Shown here: positions 30,973 to 36,729 of the stretch, in pieces | Layout of the letters: each line of letters starts with the position of its first letter | How positions within the stretch are numbered: the first letter of the stretch is position 1 | Source: an uncultured Agathobacter sp. | GTDB lineage: Bacteria; Bacillota; Clostridia; Lachnospirales; Lachnospiraceae | DNA length: 36,729 nucleotides | NCBI GenBank assembly: GCA_934358675.1 | Contig: CAKRKX010000012.1 | Location: 1 to 36,729, forward strand | Reading direction: 5' to 3' | Notes under the pieces: generated by a model | The model's database searches: none | Told to the model about the DNA's origin: nothing | Seen by the model: the letters and a program-made list of their open reading frames with translations, nothing else | Position numbers and translations under genes: made by a program

Positions 30973-33433
30973 ATGTATCCTCCTCTATCACCTGTATTAA
31001 TCCTGTTCCAATCTCTACTGCCATCTGGTCATCCAGATTCCGGACAGCCTTCTGTATCTGATTTACCTGCTCTTGTATCTGCTCCGGATAACGATAGCTG
31101 CTCAATTTTTTCTCCAGTCTGTCCGCCTCATCAAAGTCCAGGCTTCGCATATTATCTACCAGCAGCCTCACCAGAAGCAGAATCTGCTCCCGGTCTTCGC
31201 AAAGTGGCCGTTCTTCTTCCGAAAACTGTGCTGCCAGTTCTGTCTCCATCTGTTTCATCTCTTCGATCAGCAGCGGCAGAACCTGTTTTACCTTTCCGAT
31301 ATCACAATCTCTCGCCGCCAATTCTGTCACTCTTGCCAGCCCGAAGATCGTCATAGCACCGACGGAAGCCGCCAGACTCTTTAGAGCATGTGCCTCGATA
31401 CGAATAGCCGCCAGATCCATATCGGTTCTGTTCCACTCCTGTATCCGCTCCACCAGTGTCTGACGAAACCCCTTTAACAGCTCCCACAACATCTCATCAT
31501 CGGAAATGTAAAGTCTCGCATATTCCCATCGAATACCATTCAGCTCAGGAAGCGGTCTGCCAGTTGGTTCTGATTTTAAAACTTCGTCTCCTCCAAATCT
31601 CAGAATCCGATCTTCACTTAAAAATTGACAAATTATCGCCTCCAGTTTCTTTGGATCAATCGGCTTCGACAGATAACCGTCAAATCCTGCCCGCTCATAT
31701 TCTTCCTTCGCACCTGCTATCGCATTGGCAGTTAACATGATAATCGGTGTCTTGGTATTTTTTCCCCATACATCCGCTCTCAACCGCTGCATGGTCTCAA
31801 TTCCATCCATATCCGGCATCATATTGTCCATAAAGATCAGATCATACTTCTCTTCCCGCGCTTTTGTCAGACTCTCCTGTCCGCTGGCAGCTTCTGCCAC
31901 CAAGATATCTGTTTGTTTTAAAAGTCCCCGGAATACTCTTCGGTTCATTTCGATATCATCCGTCACCAGCACATGCACATCCGGGGCACGAAAGCCTGCC
32001 CGATGCACCTCCTGTCGTTTCTCATTCTGCAGACGCTCCTCCAGATTGCCGACCGGCTCCCGTTGTATTACCTTCTGTTTCAGACGAAAAGAGAAACATG
32101 AGCCCTCTCCGTATACACTCTCCACATGAAGCGTTGAGCCCATAAGAATAAGCAGCTGTTGTGTAATATTGATTCCAAGTCCGGTTCCTTCTATAGCCCG
32201 GTTTCTTTTTTCCTCAATCCGTTCAAATGCTTGAAACAGCTTCCGTATATCTTCCTCCCGGATTCCAATACCGGTATCCTTTACCTGAACCAGCAGCTCA
32301 CAGGTCTCATTCTGTACAGTTCCCGTAATATCCAATGTAACGCTTCCGCTTTCTGTATATTTCACCGCATTGGTTAACAGATTGGTTACGATCTGCTTTA
32401 ACCGGATATCATCCCCATATAAGGTCGAAGGAAGAGACTCATCTACATGAACCTGAAGCATCAGGTTTTTTTTCTCCGCTCGATCTGCAATCAGAAGATA
32501 TATATCATGAATCAGACTGGAAAGCTGATAGGATACCGGCAGAATTTCCATTCTCCCGGACTCAATCTTTGAGAAATCCAGAATGCCGTTTACAATGCTC
32601 AGCAGCGATCCTGCTGCCGAATGGATGTCCCCGGCATAGGATAGGATTTCATCTTCTTTGCTTTCCCGAAGAATCATCTCGCTCATTCCCATAACCGCAT
32701 GGATCGGCGTCCGTATCTCATGAGACATACTGGCTAAGAATGTAGATTTTGCCCGATTAGCCCGGTCTGCCAGTTCCTTTTCTTCCTTCAGTTGTTCGAT
32801 CAGATGAACATCGGGGCTTTCCATGGTCAGGAAAAATCCCAGATTCACCAGTGTAATTCCCAGACAGGAAATCAGGGATAGCGGAAAGATTGCCTGATAA
32901 ATCGATATTGCGACCTGAAAGATCACGGTAAGCATGATGATTTCCCGCTTCTTTTTCTCCATTTTCTTATAGTTTCTTATAAGTGAATACACCAGCATCA
33001 CTGTGTATATCGCTACAGTGACATAGGTAACATACGCTGCCGGTCCATATGAATAATTTCCCTTTTCAGTTATCCGGTAATACAGAGGAAGCCCGCCCGC
33101 CGCTATAACCGATAAGATCAAAAGCACGAAGGAGCCTCTCCGTGTCGGACGTTCCTGAAAGATCATAAGCAATACATATCTGTATATCAGATAAATGCAT
33201 GCTACCAGACTCATAAGAAAGCATCTGTGCATGATCTGGTTCCATAAAGCCGGAACTGTCTCGATATGATTTACGGTATACACAGTAACACGGTCAAACA
33301 TCAAATAGAAAACGGATACGATCAGTAAAGCAGAATATACTTTATGTGATCTGGTTGAAATTCTCTTTACCGAAAAGTATAGAATCATAATAAAGACTGT
33401 GATAATGAAACACCCTATCTGCAGCTTTCCCAT
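30947..33433 (-). CDS. Hybrid sensor histidine kinase (7TM-HisKA-HATPase-REC-HPt)
   Basis: An 828-residue protein. The first 205 residues hold about seven membrane helices (sensor of unknown ligand). They are followed by a HisKA site (His238 in ASMSHEIRTPIHAVMGMSE), the ATPase domain (QIVTNLLTNAVKYTESG, DTGIGI, GTGLGINITQQLL), a receiver (VTDDIEMNRR, Asp in LIFMDNMMPDMDG, Lys in YLSKPID), and an HPt domain with the histidine in RIEAHALKSLAASVG. This is a full internal phosphorelay. It follows the LuxR-type regulator by 12 bases and overlaps the small response regulator. Confidence 0.93.
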   Translation of the reverse strand: MGKLQIGCFIITVFIMILYFSVKRISTRSHKVYSALLIVSVFYLMFDRVTVYTVNHIETVPALWNQIMHRCFLMSLVACIYLIYRYVLLMIFQERPTRRGSFVLLILSVIAAGGLPLYYRITEKGNYSYGPAAYVTYVTVAIYTVMLVYSLIRNYKKMEKKKREIIMLTVIFQVAISIYQAIFPLSLISCLGITLVNLGFFLTMESPDVHLIEQLKEEKELADRANRAKSTFLASMSHEIRTPIHAVMGMSEMILRESKEDEILSYAGDIHSAAGSLLSIVNGILDFSKIESGRMEILPVSYQLSSLIHDIYLLIADRAEKKNLMLQVHVDESLPSTLYGDDIRLKQIVTNLLTNAVKYTESGSVTLDITGTVQNETCELLVQVKDTGIGIREEDIRKLFQAFERIEEKRNRAIEGTGLGINITQQLLILMGSTLHVESVYGEGSCFSFRLKQKVIQREPVGNLEERLQNEKRQEVHRAGFRAPDVHVLVTDDIEMNRRVFRGLLKQTDILVAEAASGQESLTKAREEKYDLIFMDNMMPDMDGIETMQRLRADVWGKNTKTPIIMLTANAIAGAKEEYERAGFDGYLSKPIDPKKLEAIICQFLSEDRILRFGGDEVLKSEPTGRPLPELNGIRWEYARLYISDDEMLWELLKGFRQTLVERIQEWNRTDMDLAAIRIEAHALKSLAASVGAMTIFGLARVTELAARDCDIGKVKQVLPLLIEEMKQMETELAAQFSEEERPLCEDREQILLLVRLLVDNMRSLDFDEADRLEKKLSSYRYPEQIQEQVNQIQKAVRNLDDQMAVEIGTGLIQVIEEDTYETGTVYC

Positions 33434-33445
33434 CTGTTTCCCTCT

Positions 33446-34912
33446 CTATCGTACTGAAATCAACCTGTTATCCTTTGCTACCCGAACAGCCTGCTGTCTG
33501 GTTCTTACATGCAGCTTGGCATATATGTTCTTCGTATGAAACTTCACTGTATTAATACTAATGTCCATAAAGTCTGCAATCTCTGCATTGGACCGTTCAT
33601 CTGCGATCAGATACAAAATCTCCTTCTCTGTTTCCGTTAACGGCGGATAATCCTCCTTTGCTTTTCGCAGGTAATCCGGATACAGCAGTGCCATTTTCTT
33701 TGATAGCTGAATCAATCGATTCAGATACTCGTTTTCCTTTTGCCGTTCCTTCTTATAATTGCGAAGCAGGAAGTAGACCTTTTCACCTTCATCTGCCACC
33801 AGACGGTCATATCTCCGTTCCTGAATTACCGGCAGAATCCTGTCTAATATGCTATACGCTTCCCCTGGCTTTCCGTCCAGAAAGTAACTAATCGCACACA
33901 ATAGATCCATTTCACACAGATCCATCGTACGCCCACCTTTTCTTAACGGTTCTCTCAGATATTCAGCCAGAGACAGCATCGCAAGATACCTCTCCTCCAG
34001 TATGTAAGCCCGCATTTTGATCATGTACTTATAGGTATCCAGCATGCAAAGCTCCCCCAGTTCATTGGGTGCTTCCTGTTCCATCCACTCTGATACGGTA
34101 CGAACATCCCCATCATACATGAGTCCGTGTACCTTCATCGCACCGTAATTTTCTAACAGCCAACGGCTTTTCCCTGCATACAAGCGCTGATAGATCTTAT
34201 CCAGCATCGGATAGACAACAGCGATTTGTCCGGTTGCAATCATAATCTTCATCTGCAGACTCAATGCAATAAACAGCACTGCAATCTCACCCTCTTTTTC
34301 GATAAACGGAATCGATCCAACCAGTGTTGTAATTGCCTCTATGCACTCGTCTCTCTGATAACAGACCTCTGCATATGCGATCTCTGCCATGCCAACCGCA
34401 CTGTCACCATAGAACTGCCGCATGTACTGTTTTAATGGTTCCTTATTCTCCCGGATCCAGCTTCCATACATCGTAAAATCACGAAATCCATTTACAAGCG
34501 TCAGCCTTCCTGCTGCCAACGGCAGATTCGGCAGAAACCCCTGTGTCCGCTGTAATGCGGCCAGCTTCCCTAACGCCCGCATCACCCTTTCGTTATCCGT
34601 TCCCGGAATTATCACATCCAGATGAAGTTTCATGACCGGTTCGCTTTCTACACAGGCGGCATACTGTTCTGCCCGTTCCAGATTCCCATAAATGGCACTG
34701 ATAACAGAAGCTGCCGTTGCCAGATAAGGGTTCTGAACAATTTCCTCCTCTGTGAATGCCTGCAGATACTTTTTGCAGTGTTTAAATCCGTTCAGACAGC
34801 ACGGACATGCCAATATCCGGTTCAACTGATCCTTTAAAGCATCCTTATTTCCTTCCTGCATCAGTTCATCAAGCTCTTCTTCGATAAAAAACTCATTATC
34901 CCGATTCTTCAT
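33446..34912 (-). CDS. LuxR-type transcriptional regulator, MalT-like C-terminal part
   Basis: A 488-residue protein with a long helical TPR-like region (about 20-410; for example YNLERAEQ-like helices, AIYGNLERAEQYAACVESE, KPGEAYSILDRILPVIQE) and a C-terminal LuxR HTH (PLTETEKEILYLIADERSNA, then ISINTVKFHTKNIYAKL). The arrangement is that of the C-terminal half of MalT/LAL regulators, without their N-terminal ATPase. A Cys cluster, CPCCLNGFKHC, near the N-terminus may bind metal. GGGGG precedes ATG 34912; an ATG at 34933 has no ribosome site. It heads an operon with the hybrid kinase and response regulator. Confidence 0.85.
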   Translation of the reverse strand: MKNRDNEFFIEEELDELMQEGNKDALKDQLNRILACPCCLNGFKHCKKYLQAFTEEEIVQNPYLATAASVISAIYGNLERAEQYAACVESEPVMKLHLDVIIPGTDNERVMRALGKLAALQRTQGFLPNLPLAAGRLTLVNGFRDFTMYGSWIRENKEPLKQYMRQFYGDSAVGMAEIAYAEVCYQRDECIEAITTLVGSIPFIEKEGEIAVLFIALSLQMKIMIATGQIAVVYPMLDKIYQRLYAGKSRWLLENYGAMKVHGLMYDGDVRTVSEWMEQEAPNELGELCMLDTYKYMIKMRAYILEERYLAMLSLAEYLREPLRKGGRTMDLCEMDLLCAISYFLDGKPGEAYSILDRILPVIQERRYDRLVADEGEKVYFLLRNYKKERQKENEYLNRLIQLSKKMALLYPDYLRKAKEDYPPLTETEKEILYLIADERSNAEIADFMDISINTVKFHTKNIYAKLHVRTRQQAVRVAKDNRLISVR

Positions 34913-34951
34913 ATTTTCCCCCTTATATAGCACTCTTGCTTATCTATATGT

Positions 34952-34980
34952 ATCATAAAATGATTTATAATGGTTGTAAA
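34952..34980 (-). promoter_or_regulatory. Promoter of the LuxR/hybrid-kinase operon
   Basis: TTTACA (34975-34980) and TATGAT (34952-34957) are separated by 17 bases on the minus strand, 40 bases before the ATG. Confidence 0.7.
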
Positions 34981-35003
34981 CTACCCCCCAAGGGTAGGGA
35001 TGC

Positions 35004-35039
35004 AAAAAAGCCCATCCCTTTGTCACCAAAGGAACGAGC
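35004..35039 (-). terminator. Intrinsic terminator of the rlmD-like gene
   Basis: GCTCGTTCCTTTG pairs along its whole length (with G-U pairs) with CAAAGGGATGGGC around GTGA, followed by TTTTTT on the minus strand. It is about 120 bases after the stop. Confidence 0.85.
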
Positions 35040-35161
35040 TATCTGTTCTGAGGTAGTATTTTTCCAAGTCATTACTTCACATGAAAAGAAAGACTTTCCA
35101 ATAGCTAATTGTACTCACTAACGATAGCTCACTGAAAAGCCTTTAATTGACTACATTATTT

Positions 35162-36667
35162 TCACTTGCCTGAGTTCACCTTTGACATCAATACAACTGT
35201 CTCCACATGCACGGTATGTGCGAATTGGTCAACTGCCCGCACTTTCTCCAGCCGATAGCCGCCATCCACAAGGACACGCAGATCTCGCGCGAGTGTTGCA
35301 GAATCGCAGCTGACATACACGATGCGCTCCGGCTGCATCGCAAGCATAGTATTTAAGCAGACTTCGTCGCAGCCCTTGCGCGGCGGATCAACAACGATCA
35401 CATCCGGGTGCCACATCGCAGTATCCGAATCATGATTGCTCTGTTGCAATGTCGCATTCTCTGCGTCCGATGTTTTTGTACCTTCGAAAGCACCAACAAC
35501 CGAATCTCTCTGCTCATAAAATTCCGGCAGCACTTCCTCCGCCTTGCCGACGAAGAACTGCGCGTTCGTGATCCCGTTTAACTTTGCATTATTTTTTGCA
35601 TCCTCGATCGCCTGCGGAACGATCTCCACACCATAAACCTGTTTTGCCTTCTGAGAGAGAAAAAGCGAGATAGTTCCGATACCGCAGTACAGATCCCATA
35701 CCGCTTCTTTCCCTGTAAGTCCCGCGAAATCCAAAGCAAGACTATACAGCTTCTCAGTCTGCTCCGGGTTTACCTGATAGAACGACTGCGGCGAGATATG
35801 GTACGCGATCGCCGTATCGGTCAGCGAGAAATCATCCGTGTTGCGCAGATGAATGTAATCCGTGATGTATGGCTGTCCCCAGATGCAGCGCGTTTTCGCA
35901 CCGAGGATGACATTCGTATGCTCCGTATTCGTATTCAGTGAAACCGAAGTCATACCGTCAATCTTCTGCAGCTGCTGCACCAGCTCGTCCTCATGCGGGA
36001 TCTCAGCTCCGTTGGCGATCAGGCATACCATGATCTCCTTCGTGGTAAATCCGTAACGAATCAGCACATGGCGCACCAGTCCGCTTCCGTCCGCCTCATT
36101 GTACGGACGGATATGATACTTCTCCATCCATTCACAGACAGTCTCCAGAACCGGCTGATTTGCAGAAACCCCCAGCTTACAATCCGCAACCGGAATAATA
36201 CTGTGGGTGCGTGCCGCATAAAATCCGGCAATCACATGACCATCCCTGTCCGTTCCGACCGGAAACTGCGCCTTATTACGATAACGGTAAGGCTGCTCCA
36301 TCCCCACGATCGGCAGCATGACCGCATCCACTTCCTCCGTGGTAAATCCACCGAGACGAAGAAGGTTATTTCGTACCTTCTGCTCCTTGAATGCAAGCTG
36401 CTCATCATAAGAAAGAGCCTGAATCTGACAACCTCCACAACTTCTGTGCAGAGGGCACTCCGGCTCTACTCGATGCGGAGAAGGAGCCGTAATCTCCTCC
36501 ACCCGCGCATATCCATAATTTTTCTTCACTTTCGTCGCACGCGCAACGATCTCATCACCGATCAAAGCATCCTTCACAAAGAAAGTCATTCCTTCATGCT
36601 TTCCGATGCCTTCTCCGCCAACGCCCATATCTGTGATGATTAAGGGAAATAAATCGTTTTTCTTCAC
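35162..36667 (-). CDS. rlmD: 23S rRNA (uracil-5)-methyltransferase, RlmD/TrmA family
   Basis: A 501-residue SAM-dependent RNA m5U methyltransferase. It has an N-terminal TRAM-type domain (GVGGEGIGKHEGMTFFVKDALIGDE), an iron-sulfur cluster site (Cys71, Cys77, Cys80 and Cys163), a SAM domain (WDLYCGIGTISLFLSQ, VYGVEIV), motif VVDPPRKGC, the catalytic Cys454 in YVSCDSATLARDL and Glu in HVETVVLM. Between GKAEEVLPEFYEQ and VIVVDPPRKG is a polar, low-complexity insertion of about 35 residues. Which uridine is modified is uncertain; bacilli have several such enzymes (RlmCD). The start is GTG 36667 with AAGGG upstream. The gene is probably monocistronic. Confidence 0.9.
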   Translation of the reverse strand: MKKNDLFPLIITDMGVGGEGIGKHEGMTFFVKDALIGDEIVARATKVKKNYGYARVEEITAPSPHRVEPECPLHRSCGGCQIQALSYDEQLAFKEQKVRNNLLRLGGFTTEEVDAVMLPIVGMEQPYRYRNKAQFPVGTDRDGHVIAGFYAARTHSIIPVADCKLGVSANQPVLETVCEWMEKYHIRPYNEADGSGLVRHVLIRYGFTTKEIMVCLIANGAEIPHEDELVQQLQKIDGMTSVSLNTNTEHTNVILGAKTRCIWGQPYITDYIHLRNTDDFSLTDTAIAYHISPQSFYQVNPEQTEKLYSLALDFAGLTGKEAVWDLYCGIGTISLFLSQKAKQVYGVEIVPQAIEDAKNNAKLNGITNAQFFVGKAEEVLPEFYEQRDSVVGAFEGTKTSDAENATLQQSNHDSDTAMWHPDVIVVDPPRKGCDEVCLNTMLAMQPERIVYVSCDSATLARDLRVLVDGGYRLEKVRAVDQFAHTVHVETVVLMSKVNSGK

Positions 36668-36680
36668 TCTTGTTACCCTT

Positions 36681-36729
36681 CTAAAAATAATCAGGTCGTA
36701 CTGGTTCTGCGAATATTGGACTCCAACAG
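36681..36729 (-). CDS. Possible 3' end of an upstream gene
   Basis: One minus-strand frame reads through the right edge and ends SPIFAEPVRPDYF-stop, 13 bases before the methyltransferase start. Another ends TST-T at 36691. The first looks more protein-like, but only about 15 codons are in the window. Confidence 0.25.
   Translation of the reverse strand, partial: CWSPIFAEPVRPDYF

Overview
The window looks like a chromosomal segment of a low-to-mid GC Gram-positive anaerobe, most likely a member of the Lachnospiraceae (Roseburia/Agathobacter-like). I base this on strong AGGAGG ribosome sites, intrinsic terminators, a Bce-type peptide-sensing module, lipoprotein sugar-binding proteins, and several small families that I associate with that group (DUF6465-like, DUF6106-like, the YPDR/poly-proline protein). 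This is pattern recognition, not a database result. Almost every gene is on the minus strand; the exceptions are the zinc-ribbon gene at 4030, two tRNAs and an XRE remnant at 29917.

Layout. 1-311: two small edge ORFs. 414-2742: NhaD-type antiporter plus a cytidylate-kinase-like protein. 3151-4437: glutamate racemase, divergent from a zinc-ribbon/HTH protein. 4523-6385: membrane protein, tRNA-Phe, tRNA-Gly, a structured intergenic region, an Ala/Lys-rich DUF6465-like protein and an HPr-like protein. 6549-13567: envelope-type genes (large anchored protein with a degenerate C39-like domain, YPDR/poly-proline protein, SH3 protein, DUF3737, polysaccharide deacetylase, anchored protein, aldose epimerase). 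13660-23870: a galactose/glucose uptake and sensing locus. 24091-29599: a Bce-type ABC transporter and two-component system with an extra membrane protein. 29695-30174: gene remnants. 30214-34912: LuxR-type regulator, hybrid kinase and response regulator. 35162-36667: RlmD-type rRNA methyltransferase.

The most interesting part is the sugar locus. mglB-mglA-mglC form a transporter operon with three unusual features. The binding protein MglB (22575-23870) appears circularly permuted: the first roughly 80 residues of the usual fold are at the C-terminus, yet nearly all known galactose-binding residues can be found. The permease MglC carries an N-terminal cytosolic coiled-coil region of about 215 residues. 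A terminator-like hairpin lies between mglB and mglA. Directly downstream, a YesN-type response regulator, a YesM-type kinase, a membrane-anchored periplasmic-binding-like protein and a second MglB-like lipoprotein in normal order form what is probably an extracellular sugar-sensing system. A 21-bp-spaced direct repeat next to the mglB promoter is a plausible target for the regulator, and an aldose 1-epimerase (mutarotase-like) follows.
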